From: Histomonas meleagridis | Lineage: Eukaryota > Parabasalia > Tritrichomonadida > Dientamoebidae | Direction: 5' to 3' | DNA: 64,000 nt | Assembly: GCA_020186115.1 (NCBI GenBank) | Contig: WSYJ01000186.1 | Span: forward strand, 2,463,501-2,527,500 | In this document: in pieces, positions 28,693 through 39,026 of the stretch | How the letters are laid out: every line of letters begins with the position of its first letter | How positions within the stretch are numbered: position 1 is the first letter of the stretch | Position numbers and translations under genes: made by a program | Notes under the pieces: generated by a model | The model's database searches: none | What the model saw: the letters and a program-made list of their open reading frames with translations, nothing else | What the model was told of the DNA's origin: nothing

Positions 28693-29228
28693 TAATAAAT
28701 ATTATAATGTTTTGTGATTTTGTTATTATTATATTATTGTGAATTATTTTGATATTATAAGATACGAGAAAAATAATATAATAATAAATTATGTAAATAT
28801 AAAAATATTCGTTATTGATTACATATTATATTCGTAAATAAATAAAGAATTGTTAAGATATAAACAAGAATACGCTTCTCGTTGTTTGCTCCGCAAACAA
28901 AAAGAAATAAATTCATTCTGATGTAGGAATAAAAGAATGAAAAAGTTAAGTGTATAATTAAAAATATTGTAAGTTGGAAGATAAAATATATGTTAATTAT
29001 GGAACCCAATCGCTTTTTATAATAACATTAATTTCACTGATTGTTTGGGTACAAATTTTAACAGCAAAGATGTAAGAACCGAATTAATATATTGACGGAC
29101 TAGACCCACTGAATTTGAACACGCAAATTTCATATGTTTATATAAAAATGCCATTTAATGATTTTTAACGTCTTTATCTGAAATGGTAGAAAACAAGAAA
29201 AAATCCAGATTTTCACTGGATTTGTTTA
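28693..29228. other. very AT-rich intergenic DNA
   Basis: ATAATA-type simple sequence around 28720-28800; no gene recognised. Confidence 0.4.
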
Positions 29229-31952
29229 ATGGAAACTTTTATAAACGAAGTAGATATTCAATTCCCTTACCCACCATATCAGTTGCAAATTGATTATATG
29301 AATAAAGTAATTGAATCATGTGATACAGGTAAATATGCTATACTTGAATCACCAACTGGTACAGGAAAAACATTGTCTTTATTGTGTGCTGTTTTTTCTT
29401 GGAAACGCTCACGAAATATTAATAAACAGATAATTTATTCATCTCGAACACATTCGCAACTTTCTAATGTTATTAAAGAGCTCAAAAAAACTATTTTTCG
29501 ACCAACTATATCCCAAATTGCATCTCGTTCCCATTTATGTCTGAATGAAAATATCAAAAAACTGAATTCTGGAACTCAATCACGTGCTTGTATTGAATTG
29601 CAGAAGCGAAAACAATGTATTTATTCAGATGATGAGAAAATATTTCGAACTAGTCAAACACTTCTTCATACAATTTGTACATTAGATGAATTTAAAGAAT
29701 TTTGTAAAGAATCTGGAGCGTGTCCATATTTCTGTGCTCAAAAAAACATTGAAAAATCCGAATTAATATTAACTCCATATAGTTATATTGCAGATCCAAA
29801 TATACGAATAAATCTTCCATCATCAATGTTTAATGATAGTATTATTATTATCGATGAAGCACATAATTTTCCAGAACAATGTTGTGAATATTTATCTATT
29901 AACTTTCCAATTTCATTTTTTTCTGATGCTTCTTCAACTCTTCTTCAATATGGGTTATCAGATTATATTGGAACTGCACGAACTGGTGGATATGATATTT
30001 CAACATTAAACTTAGCATCGAAATCATTAAAAGAAATATATGATAATTTAATGAAATATTCAAATAATTATAAGATAATTTCATCTTCTGAAATGTATAA
30101 AATTTTTAATAAATCAAATATAAATGAATCGAATATAAGACAATTTAATTCATTAATGATGGCAATTACAGATTTACCATTTTATTCAGAAACCACTTTT
30201 TATACATTCGAAAATGTTTCACAATTTATTCGACAAATGTTTCCATGTGAAAAACAAAGTATTCAAGAAATTGATAAATATTATGAAATATGTGTTAATG
30301 ATAATATGTTAAATTTATTTTGTTTTTCTCCCGCGCTTCCATTTCAACAATTAATACTTTATCATCCTCATACTGTTATAATGACATCAGGTACAATTTC
30401 ACCATTTCAATCATTCATTGAAAATTTTGATTATAATTTTCCTATATTATTAGAAAATCCTCATATTGCTGATTCATCTCAAATATATATTGCAATTTCA
30501 TCAAAGCCACAAAAAAATATAAAATCATTTCAATTTACATTTAAAAATAGGTCAAATGTCGAAATGAAAAATCATTTAAAAAATTGTATATCTGATCTTT
30601 TTGATATTGTTCCATCTGGTTTTTTGACATTTTTTCCTTCTTTTACTGTCTTAAATGAACTTTCTGGTGAATTAATATCACCTAACAAAAATAAAAAGAA
30701 AATCATAATTGAACCACGTAATTATCAGCAAATGAATAAAGCATTAAATGAATATAAAAATAATGCAATTAATGGCGCCGCTTTATTTGCTGTATGTAGA
30801 GGAAAAATGTCGGAAGGAATTGATTTTTCGGATGATTTTGCAAGATGTGTTAGTGTAATTGGTATTCCATTTCCAAACTTAAGTGATATTAAAGTTAAAG
30901 CACATAAACAATGGCTAGAAAAAAAGAAATTTGGAAGTGGCTCAAGATGGTATATAGAATCTGCTATTAGAGCTGTTAATCAATCAATTGGTCGTGCTAT
31001 ACGTCATAAAGATGATTATGCTGCAGTTATCTTATTTGATGAAAGATATGAAGGATTTAAAAATTTATTATGTAAATGGATAAGACCATTAGTAAAAATA
31101 GGGAATGATTGGAATGAAATTAAAAATGATTTAATAGAATTTTTTAAAATTCATGCAAATTTTGAATCACAATCATTCTTATCTTCATCATCAAGCTCAC
31201 TTTCTTTCTCATTAGCTTCAAGTAGTTGGTCACAAAGTACAAGTAGTGAAGCACAATTATCACAAAATGTTTTAAGCATAAATACTCAAAATCAAGACAA
31301 TTATGAATCACAGAGTACTTTAATAAATTCTATAGATGCAATACAAATGTCTCAAATAAATCCAAGTTCTCCAAACGAAGTATATTCTGAATTACCAAAC
31401 AGTTCAACAAATTCTTCAAGTTCAGAATTGCAATTATCACAATTGACATTTGACTCAAATACACAAAGTTCTTTTAGTTCAAGTATAAATAGTAGTGAAT
31501 ACTCATCATCATTTCCAAACAATTCACCAATTAAATTCGGTTCAAGCTTCCAATCTAATAATTCAGGAAATAATTCGGATTCAATTCAATTATCACAAGT
31601 ACCAATAAATTCAAGTAATTCGCCTTTGCAAAGCTCTGAGAGTAATAAAAGTCCTCAATCTCATTCAGATTCATCAAATGATAAATTTTATGATGCTTTC
31701 ACTAGAACACAAATTGCACTCATTAAACCAAAAATCAGTAAGTCAACAAGAGCAATGGCGATAATAAAGTCCAATATGACAAAGCAGGAACAAAATGAAT
31801 TATGTCTCGTGTTGAGGAACTTCAAGCAAACAAAAGATATTTCCATCCTTCGAAATGCACTTAATCAAATGAACTCAGATGAGTGTAAAAAAGTGATTTT
31901 ACAAACAATGAATACAAAACTTAAAAAACTTGTTATGCAACAACCAAACTAA
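29229..31952 (+). CDS. RTEL1-like iron-sulfur DNA helicase
   Basis: XPD/FANCJ/RTEL1-class 5'-3' helicase, 907 residues. The start FPYPPYQLQIDYMNKV is followed by Walker A ESPTGTGKTLSLLC, motif Ia YSSRTHSQL, four iron-sulfur-domain cysteine regions (SHLCLNE, SRACIEL, KQCIY, GACPYF), DEAH near residue 209, TSGTISPFQSF, CRGKMSEGIDFSD and VNQSIGRAIRHKDDYAAVIL. The LENPHI, FFPSF and WIRPLVK signatures point to RTEL1 over FANCJ or XPD. RTEL1 unwinds D-loops and guards genome stability. From about 645 to 826 is a Ser/Asn-rich tail with many SQ/TQ pairs and four near-copies of the motif (L/I)QxSQ or AQLSQ. The last 70 residues are helical and charged. Confidence 0.9.
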   Translation: METFINEVDIQFPYPPYQLQIDYMNKVIESCDTGKYAILESPTGTGKTLSLLCAVFSWKRSRNINKQIIYSSRTHSQLSNVIKELKKTIFRPTISQIASRSHLCLNENIKKLNSGTQSRACIELQKRKQCIYSDDEKIFRTSQTLLHTICTLDEFKEFCKESGACPYFCAQKNIEKSELILTPYSYIADPNIRINLPSSMFNDSIIIIDEAHNFPEQCCEYLSINFPISFFSDASSTLLQYGLSDYIGTARTGGYDISTLNLASKSLKEIYDNLMKYSNNYKIISSSEMYKIFNKSNINESNIRQFNSLMMAITDLPFYSETTFYTFENVSQFIRQMFPCEKQSIQEIDKYYEICVNDNMLNLFCFSPALPFQQLILYHPHTVIMTSGTISPFQSFIENFDYNFPILLENPHIADSSQIYIAISSKPQKNIKSFQFTFKNRSNVEMKNHLKNCISDLFDIVPSGFLTFFPSFTVLNELSGELISPNKNKKKIIIEPRNYQQMNKALNEYKNNAINGAALFAVCRGKMSEGIDFSDDFARCVSVIGIPFPNLSDIKVKAHKQWLEKKKFGSGSRWYIESAIRAVNQSIGRAIRHKDDYAAVILFDERYEGFKNLLCKWIRPLVKIGNDWNEIKNDLIEFFKIHANFESQSFLSSSSSSLSFSLASSSWSQSTSSEAQLSQNVLSINTQNQDNYESQSTLINSIDAIQMSQINPSSPNEVYSELPNSSTNSSSSELQLSQLTFDSNTQSSFSSSINSSEYSSSFPNNSPIKFGSSFQSNNSGNNSDSIQLSQVPINSSNSPLQSSESNKSPQSHSDSSNDKFYDAFTRTQIALIKPKISKSTRAMAIIKSNMTKQEQNELCLVLRNFKQTKDISILRNALNQMNSDECKKVILQTMNTKLKKLVMQQPN

Positions 31953-32156
31953 TCATTAATTTGTTTAATATTAATAAATATAGAATTTTTTTTTTTTTTT
32001 GATTTTGTTAATTACATAACAAAAATCCTTATCTTTTAAATATTAAAGAAATTATTTTCTAAATATTTTTGATCTAGAAGCTAATTTCTATATGAATCAA
32101 AAGAAATTTCCAAAAAATTTTAAGCATTTCATGTCACATTTCTTTAATAATACCAA

Positions 32157-32756
32157 ATGCCTTCATCAAATTCTTCCGTAATTATTGGATCATTCGTAAT
32201 GATTGCTATTGTTTCCTTTATTGGCTTCCTCTTTTTGACAGCAGTTTTTGTGTTTAGTCAATATCGACGATATAATTTGAATAAACAAATAGTTAAACTT
32301 CTCGATGATGAAGAAAATGATAAAGTTGTTTTAGGACCAGAAGAGCTTGGAAGTAAGTATGAGCTAATTACACAAACATGGGAAAAACGGGCAGAAATTA
32401 ATCCAATTCCAGAGAAAGATAGACTCGCAAAAGGATGGTACAGGAAAGGCAATAAGGTATTTAATATTCGTGATAAGATTGTTCGCTCACTTCAAAAAAT
32501 CAACAAGCTTGCAAAAAGAATTAATCCAGATTATGGCATAAAGCCTCATCAAACTGTTCAACAATTCCTTTATGACCTTGCAAGTAGTAAGTCACTCTCA
32601 ATGAGCGTTGAGAATGTGGATACATATTTATGTTTTTATTCACCTGCCAGATACGGATCGCCAAACATACAATACGATGATGAGGACTTCATGCAGTTCA
32701 AGAATGCGTATAACATTCTCAAGTATGCGCTTATGTCACAACAACGATTCAAGTGA
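32157..32756 (+). CDS. single-pass membrane protein, C1orf43/NICE-3-like
   Basis: The 199-residue protein has one membrane span at about residues 8-32 (VIIGSFVMIAIVSFIGFLFL onward), a short basic stretch, then a cytosolic domain of about 160 residues. The C-terminal block YSPARYGSPNIQYDDEDFMQ followed by FKNAYNILKYAL resembles the human C1orf43/NICE-3 C-terminus, in which an ARYG motif is followed by an (E/D)-aromatic-L/M-x-aromatic helix. N-terminal anchoring also fits. C1orf43 is linked to Golgi integrity and phagocytosis. Homology is my recognition from motif and architecture, not a search. Confidence 0.5.
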   Translation: MPSSNSSVIIGSFVMIAIVSFIGFLFLTAVFVFSQYRRYNLNKQIVKLLDDEENDKVVLGPEELGSKYELITQTWEKRAEINPIPEKDRLAKGWYRKGNKVFNIRDKIVRSLQKINKLAKRINPDYGIKPHQTVQQFLYDLASSKSLSMSVENVDTYLCFYSPARYGSPNIQYDDEDFMQFKNAYNILKYALMSQQRFK

Positions 32757-33601
32757 ATATGTATAAATTTTTGTTTGTAAAAGAATTTTTAATACTGTAG
32801 TTCTAATTAAATATTTTAAAGAGTTAAAAGAAAATTTTATAAAAATTATTTAGTATTATCTGCAATTTCTTTATGTCAAATCGTGTTTCAATTTTTATCA
32901 GTCAATTTTTTCGATTAAATTATATAGATAAAATTACAATAAAAGAAATCAATATGTTGAAAATAATGTTCTCTTAACTTTATATTAATTATCCTATTTC
33001 GATTTTTTTGAGGAGTTGAAAAAATTTTCATCTGTTTTCCCTTTACATAATGAAAAGTTTAATAGTTTAATTCTAATCCACATCTCCTTGCACTTACATA
33101 TTTATTTTATATAAAAAAACAGATATCATTTGTTTTTATTCACATCATACTCTGGCATTGAATATTTTTAATATTTTAATTATTGTGCAAAGAGTTTTTT
33201 TTTCTAGTAGTTAAAACCTTTTTAATAATAAGGGTCTGAATGAAATTTATTCGTGTTATATGTCAAATCTGTTGTAATGCTGTTATTTTAATTTTTATAC
33301 TTCTTTAATAATCTCTTTATTAAATATACTTTTATTGATAATTTTTTTTTTTCGAAAATAGTTAGATAAAATAAAACACTTATTAAAGTACAATTTTTAT
33401 TAGTGAAACATAACTTTATATCTGTAAATATTGAAGAAGAATATTACAATTGCAAAAAATAGAAAATATTAACAAAAATTTCCTCATCTTTTTCATAAAG
33501 ATTTCAAAAATATATATTTATGCAAATTTGTTCATAATGTTTTATTTACTATTTGGATGTATATTATCGAAAAACATAAAGAATAATGAGACAAACTTAA
33601 T
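32757..33601. other. long AT-rich intergenic region
   Basis: About 845 bp of poly-T-rich DNA; the convergent gene ends sit at each side. No gene or repeat recognised. Confidence 0.4.
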
Positions 33602-36600
33602 TCACTTTTTATTTATCGAAAGTTTTCTTTCAAGTGTAGCTCTTATCTCTTTTCGTATTTCGCTTGGCTTACAAGCTATAGCCTCTATTATCGAAACCTT
33701 TATATCGTCGAAACATTTCATGAACAAATCGTCGTCGAATCCGTTCAAAATATTCAAAATTTTTACGATATATTTATTCCATTTATTCATTTTTTCGTCG
33801 TTATTTAAATACTTTTTAAGTGTTGAAAAGATAATTTTTATAATATTTTCATTCATTTGAAGTATAATCATTGATTTAATGATTATAACTCGTAAGAATC
33901 CTTGCAACTCCAATAATTTATTATTATTTTCACATATTTCATCGATTTTTAGTTCTAACTTTATATAATCCTTTGAAATGTCATCAAATTTCTTCGACAT
34001 TTCAACAAATTTCTTTAAACTTTTAATAAATGTAAATGCATTATTTATCGAAATTTGTGAAAACTCATTAATTAAATCACTTAATGATTGTACATGTATT
34101 TCCATTTGTTCTTTAGTCATATTTGGATACACATTATCAATCATTTGTAAATATGTTTTGAATGAATAACTTGAGAACGATTCAAAGGGGTTCTCAAAAC
34201 ATTTCATAAAGAATTTGAATATGTACGAACAATACTTTTGAATGAATCCCCAATTCTTCTCAATTATATTGAATGTCAAATTCTGAATAAACGTAATCAG
34301 CAAGTTAACGTTCTCCGTCTTTACACCTCCAAATAAAACAAACAAAATTTTATAAAAGAAAATATTAATAAATTCTTCATTTGGTTCTAATATTATAAAT
34401 TTATCAAGTATCACCAAAATAGTATCATATAAAACTTTAGCCAATTCAATATTATCAGTTAAAGTATATGAACAAATCATTTTTAATGTGTCAATTATCG
34501 TATTTGCGTTTTCTAATGTAACATAATTCATAATAACTTTAAACTCTTCAATTGATTTCGTTGAATATGTTGATAACAAAACGGCCAATTTACATATTTG
34601 TGGTAAATATGACTTAATTTTATTTAAGTCATTCTTCATTAAGAATTCGAATGAATCGAAACATTGGTTTTTCGTGTATTGATTTGTAGAAGAAATTAAC
34701 AAAACTTCGAAAATGATTTTCCACCCACTTTGTAAGTTATCGAAGTTATTCATAATAATTCGATTAATACATACAATTACTTGCGTTAATATTTCAGGGT
34801 TTGGGTTATTTTCGAATATGTTCTTAAATGGTATTAAGAAATGTTCTTGGAAATGATATTGAACAGATTCTTTTTTCGACAAGAATTGACTTGCTAATTG
34901 ATATAACAAATCAATTGAAAGATGTGAAACGTCCAAATTAAATTTGCAACTTGTAATTTGCAAATAATTACTTACAATGTCCCATATCTTTTTCCATGTA
35001 ATATGTTCTCTATTAATGTTTAAATTTAAGACTCGACTTAAATCAATGAATAATGTTGTCATTGGTGGGTTTTGCTTTAATTCATTTAATGATGCATCAC
35101 AGATAGCTTGTATGAAATCTATGATTGATTCATGATCTAATTGTGTAGCAGAGTTCGAAAATAATGTATCTGCTTCAATGAACATGTTCGAATAATTTTG
35201 CGTTTGTTTTAAGCGTTCAATAGCTGATAATTCTTCCATAACTATTTGCCATGCATTACGTAAGAAATTTCCATCTTCAATCGAAAACTTAATTAATGCA
35301 TTAGTACAATCAATGTTCTTTTGTTGTACTTCGGTATATTTTAATTTACGTAAACCTGTAAACTGTGCAAATGAATCTACAAGTGTATCTAACGCATTCT
35401 CAACAAAACAATGTGATGCGATATGAACTGCATATGTTAAACCTTTCAAACATTTCGTATATATTTCTTTTTGTTGTGATTGACTAAATGTTATAGTTAA
35501 TGATCCTAATACACAACCCCAAATAGAATCAAACATTGGACCTATTAATAATGGCGATTCACTTTTATGGAATTCATGCGCATTCATTGTAGTTGATGTA
35601 ATAGTTCTTTGTCGTGCATTTTCTAATGTTTCTTTACATCTTGTTTTAAACATTTCAGCCTTTTGTTTACGTGTTAATAATGATGAATTTGTTGACGTTA
35701 ATGTTGAAGTTGTAAATATTTTCTTGGAACAAATTCCTTGATAAAGATCTTTTAAGAAATCATATGATAAATCTTTACCGTTATCTATTCCTCGATTATT
35801 AGCTATGAATTGATCAAGTGTCATTCGACTTTTAACACTTGGATGATGCGCATCCGTATGTAACATTAAAGTAGAATATGCTAAGACATAAACAGTATCT
35901 GCACATGAGAAATATTGTGGATTATCATCATAATATTTACGCCCAAATTGTTCCATAATTCGATCAATCATTTGACCTTCGCCTGGAATTTGAAATGATG
36001 ATAAAAATGTTCGAAATGATTGTTCAAAAGTTTGATTCTTAAAGTTAAATAAACTCATATAACTCTTTAAGATTTCAATGTTTTTTGGTGATGAATTTCC
36101 TAATATTTCACCAACTTGTGCTGGATCTAATGATGGTGTTGAATATAAAAATTTAGATATCGATTGAGGTGTATCTTCAATGAAATTATGTTGAACAAAA
36201 TATTCAAGTCCTTTCTTCCATGACTTCTTAAAGATTTCAAGCCCAATGTTTAATTCATTCTTTGTCTTTTTCGCATCAAGAAACCCTTGTGGCGCTTCTT
36301 TGGCAATACTATTCCCAATTCGGAATTCTGAAAAATATTTCCATAAACTTTTAAGAATTGATACTAATACATTTAATGCTTTCTTTTGAACAGGTGTTTG
36401 AATAGAATCAGGATATGATAATTTGGCTATTTGTGATACAGAATTTTCAAAAACATTTTGATAATAACCAGATTCATCACAATCATAGTTAACAAAAGTG
36501 TCAACTAATAGTTGTGGATATTTTGTAAAGTACTCAAATGTTTTCAATGATTTTATGATCGTTCGCTGTTCGGGTGATGCTAATGTGGTTCCTAAGCCAC

Positions 36601-37558
36601 GAACAAATAATTCATTTAAATTGTCATTATAAATGGGTGCAAAACGTTGCCATAATAAAACAAATAACTTGGATGTTAAATCTACTAGTTCAATTCGTGG
36701 ATCAATAATGAGTGTAATAAGAGCAACATGAATTTTGGTTTGTAACAAAGCTTTGAAAATGTTTGTCGTGAAAAATTTGGATTTTGTTTCAAGAGCTTTG
36801 ATTAAACAAGCAGATGATAATTGTATTGTGCTTAAACTTAATTTATTGGTCTCTATAATACTTGAAAATGCATTAATAGCAGAATAGCAATCAGAGTCTT
36901 TAAGTGTTGGAACGTAATCATCGGAAATATTCGGTTTTAGTGTATCAACAATCATCTCAGAATTGATGACAATAGTCTTAACTAAGTTTTGAATGTATTC
37001 TGTAGTTGAATCGTAATTGCTTGGGTTAGGAAGACCTGTTGATTCTTCTTGGAAAATTGTGGTAATTATTTGAATGAGAATTTCTTGGATGTTTTTCTTG
37101 GGGAGTAGACTTTCAGATATGCTATGAAGGCGAAGGAGAATTCCGATGATTGTTTCTATGAAAGGCCCATGCAAAAAAATTGTTTTTTGGAAATCACCGC
37201 ATAATGCGATATATTTTTCAATGGTCATTTCTTGTGTAAGACTGAATTTTTCTGGGCGCCTTAATGCATTTAAAATTTTTAAAATGATTTCTTTGGTTAG
37301 AAATTTTGCAAAAATTTGTTCTTTGAAAATATATGTAAAAGAATCCAATATACTTTGGAAAAACAGCTTTGGGTCATCTTCTAAGGCAACAAAGAATGGG
37401 TTTAATACTATTTTTAAATCGATATCATTTTCATTACTTTTTATCTTATTTAAATATGCTTCTGCTGCTGCGATACTATCCTTTGTTGGTCTGTGAAAAA
37501 ATCCGCATAGTTTTTTAAGATCAGAAAGGAGAGTACTCAAGAGCTCAACTCTTGACAT
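33602..37558 (-). CDS. Sec7-domain ARF guanine-nucleotide exchange factor (BIG/GBF type)
   Basis: Large ARF activator of 1318 residues for Golgi/endosome vesicle formation. The Sec7 domain (about 490-650) includes QTFEQSFRTFLSSFQIPGEG with the glutamic-finger glutamate near residue 526, then IMEQFGRKYYDDNP, TVYVLAYSTLMLHTDAHHP and MTLDQFIANNRGIDNGKDL (family F(I/V)xNNRGI(N/D)). Flanking helical regions correspond to the DCB/HUS part upstream and HDS repeats downstream. Length is shorter than yeast Sec7 but fits BIG/GBF. The N-terminus starts 36 bp from the divergent TAF6 gene. Codons near the 3' end carry more CpG than the middle. Coatomer gamma at 49621 is an ARF-dependent coat subunit. Confidence 0.93.
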   Translation of the reverse strand: MSRVELLSTLLSDLKKLCGFFHRPTKDSIAAAEAYLNKIKSNENDIDLKIVLNPFFVALEDDPKLFFQSILDSFTYIFKEQIFAKFLTKEIILKILNALRRPEKFSLTQEMTIEKYIALCGDFQKTIFLHGPFIETIIGILLRLHSISESLLPKKNIQEILIQIITTIFQEESTGLPNPSNYDSTTEYIQNLVKTIVINSEMIVDTLKPNISDDYVPTLKDSDCYSAINAFSSIIETNKLSLSTIQLSSACLIKALETKSKFFTTNIFKALLQTKIHVALITLIIDPRIELVDLTSKLFVLLWQRFAPIYNDNLNELFVRGLGTTLASPEQRTIIKSLKTFEYFTKYPQLLVDTFVNYDCDESGYYQNVFENSVSQIAKLSYPDSIQTPVQKKALNVLVSILKSLWKYFSEFRIGNSIAKEAPQGFLDAKKTKNELNIGLEIFKKSWKKGLEYFVQHNFIEDTPQSISKFLYSTPSLDPAQVGEILGNSSPKNIEILKSYMSLFNFKNQTFEQSFRTFLSSFQIPGEGQMIDRIMEQFGRKYYDDNPQYFSCADTVYVLAYSTLMLHTDAHHPSVKSRMTLDQFIANNRGIDNGKDLSYDFLKDLYQGICSKKIFTTSTLTSTNSSLLTRKQKAEMFKTRCKETLENARQRTITSTTMNAHEFHKSESPLLIGPMFDSIWGCVLGSLTITFSQSQQKEIYTKCLKGLTYAVHIASHCFVENALDTLVDSFAQFTGLRKLKYTEVQQKNIDCTNALIKFSIEDGNFLRNAWQIVMEELSAIERLKQTQNYSNMFIEADTLFSNSATQLDHESIIDFIQAICDASLNELKQNPPMTTLFIDLSRVLNLNINREHITWKKIWDIVSNYLQITSCKFNLDVSHLSIDLLYQLASQFLSKKESVQYHFQEHFLIPFKNIFENNPNPEILTQVIVCINRIIMNNFDNLQSGWKIIFEVLLISSTNQYTKNQCFDSFEFLMKNDLNKIKSYLPQICKLAVLLSTYSTKSIEEFKVIMNYVTLENANTIIDTLKMICSYTLTDNIELAKVLYDTILVILDKFIILEPNEEFINIFFYKILFVLFGGVKTENVNLLITFIQNLTFNIIEKNWGFIQKYCSYIFKFFMKCFENPFESFSSYSFKTYLQMIDNVYPNMTKEQMEIHVQSLSDLINEFSQISINNAFTFIKSLKKFVEMSKKFDDISKDYIKLELKIDEICENNNKLLELQGFLRVIIIKSMIILQMNENIIKIIFSTLKKYLNNDEKMNKWNKYIVKILNILNGFDDDLFMKCFDDIKVSIIEAIACKPSEIRKEIRATLERKLSINKK

Positions 37559-37594
37559 TATGGTTACTTTTTTTCAAACGATCCACATATTGTA
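37559..37594. promoter_or_regulatory. 36-bp divergent promoter (Sec7 GEF / TAF6)
   Basis: Two ATGs face away with only 36 bp between, the shortest gap in the window. No AAAGTG motif; T-rich with TTTTTTTCAAACG. Core promoter elements must be tiny or lie inside the genes. Confidence 0.4.
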
Positions 37595-38806
37595 ATGTCA
37601 TTTAATTTGAACGAAAATAAAAATGGCATATCACCGGTAATGAATGAAATTGATCACATTTCCAAAATGTGTGGAATATATATACCAGAATCTTTAGTGC
37701 ATAGAATCAAAAATGAAGTTGAAATATTTATTTTAGGAATTTTGGATTTTTCAAAATTATATTTACAAACAACAAAACGAATAAAACTAACTGTTGACGA
37801 TATTCAAAATACGCTTCGTGTTATAAAAATCCCACCACTTTATGGTTATTCTGGAAATGCAAAACTAGAATTAATACCAATGAAATATTCAATTTCTCAA
37901 AATCTATTAATATATAAAGATCAACAGATAAATTTAAAGGAAAAATTACAACCAAGATTTGAGCCATATGATTTATCATATAACTTTGATTTTTCTTGGA
38001 TCATATTTAATAAAAATTATGTTAAAAATAATAAAAATGGAAACACAACAAATGAAATTAATCCAAGAGATATCACATTTGCATCAACCAAGAAATTTTT
38101 TCCGATTTCTCTTGATCTAATAATTCAAGGAGGTCCTTTTTTTGAATCTATGCTTGCTCGAGTTAGTTCTGAAACCGAGATCCAACACTTCCTACCTCAG
38201 TATGCTGATTTCATTTCCAATATAATTTCAACCGAACAAAATGACATTCAAATTATGCATCGTTTAATAAAACTTTGCATTGCATTAACAAAGAATGCAT
38301 CTCTTGATATTGAACCTTTTGTTGATTTATTTGTTTCTGTTGCGTTAACAGTTTTGTTTCATCCATCAAAATTGTCAACCTTAAATATTCGTGAAGAATC
38401 ATGCGAACTAATTCATTCACTATGTAATATATTTAATGACTTAAGAGAGCAAATTTCTGATGAATTTTTTGGTGCTATAATGAAAGATTCTGTTGAAATT
38501 GATGTTTTATATGGGATATTATTTGGTTATCGATTGCTTGGTTATCAGTGTATTTTAATGAAATTTCTTCCAAGCACCAAAATTATTTATCAAATTATTG
38601 AAAATTACAAATCTGAAGAGTCATTGTTAAGTACTTTCTTGGATATAATCGGTTATACTTTTAATATTGCATATGAAAAAATGAAAAAGAATCAGTTTTT
38701 ACTAGTTGATAACCCTATTGTTGAAAATTATGGGGAAATTGTTGATTTACTTGGAAGTTCTATTGTGAATAAAATCGATACTGACGATTCTTTACTTTAC
38801 ATCTAA
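37595..38806 (+). CDS. TAF6: TFIID subunit TAF6-like protein
   Basis: General transcription factor, 403 residues. The N-terminal histone fold is at about 20-85 (ISKMCGIYIPESLVHRIKNE, ILGILDFSKLY, TVDDIQNTLRVIKI). It is followed by PPLYGYSGNAKLELI, which matches the diagnostic TAF6 sequence (E/P)PLYGF. A linker with LLIYKDQQINLKEKL matches the TAF6 segment that follows, and then comes a helical HEAT domain (about 180-400). The Leu/Ile-rich C-terminal half has no catalytic motif, as expected. TAF6 pairs with TAF9 in TFIID and SAGA. Few TAFs are obvious in parabasalids, so this is informative. The stop gives TAAA. Confidence 0.85.
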   Translation: MSFNLNENKNGISPVMNEIDHISKMCGIYIPESLVHRIKNEVEIFILGILDFSKLYLQTTKRIKLTVDDIQNTLRVIKIPPLYGYSGNAKLELIPMKYSISQNLLIYKDQQINLKEKLQPRFEPYDLSYNFDFSWIIFNKNYVKNNKNGNTTNEINPRDITFASTKKFFPISLDLIIQGGPFFESMLARVSSETEIQHFLPQYADFISNIISTEQNDIQIMHRLIKLCIALTKNASLDIEPFVDLFVSVALTVLFHPSKLSTLNIREESCELIHSLCNIFNDLREQISDEFFGAIMKDSVEIDVLYGILFGYRLLGYQCILMKFLPSTKIIYQIIENYKSEESLLSTFLDIIGYTFNIAYEKMKKNQFLLVDNPIVENYGEIVDLLGSSIVNKIDTDDSLLYI

Positions 38807-38969
38807 AAGTTAAGTGTTCTAAAAGTTAAATTTTCCTACAGCAATAGGTTATTTGATTCAAAACAAATTGACAATCAATCAAATTTCAGAGCAGCTGAAA
38901 TTCTGAACGTTTTTTTTCCAACAAATTGAACTTATTGTTTTGAAAAAAATAATCAATTGATTTGACAAT

Positions 38970-38980
38970 ACGACCGTTAA
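38970..38980 (-). promoter_or_regulatory. TTAACGGTCGT motif upstream of BspA-like gene
   Basis: Reverse-strand near-copy of the TAACGGTCGC element, 46 bp before the ATG at 39027. Contains YAACGG, the classic Myb core. Function inferred. Confidence 0.35.
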
Positions 38981-39026
38981 TTCTATTCAAAATTTCTTGT
39001 CAAACACAAAATAATAAAACTATTTA

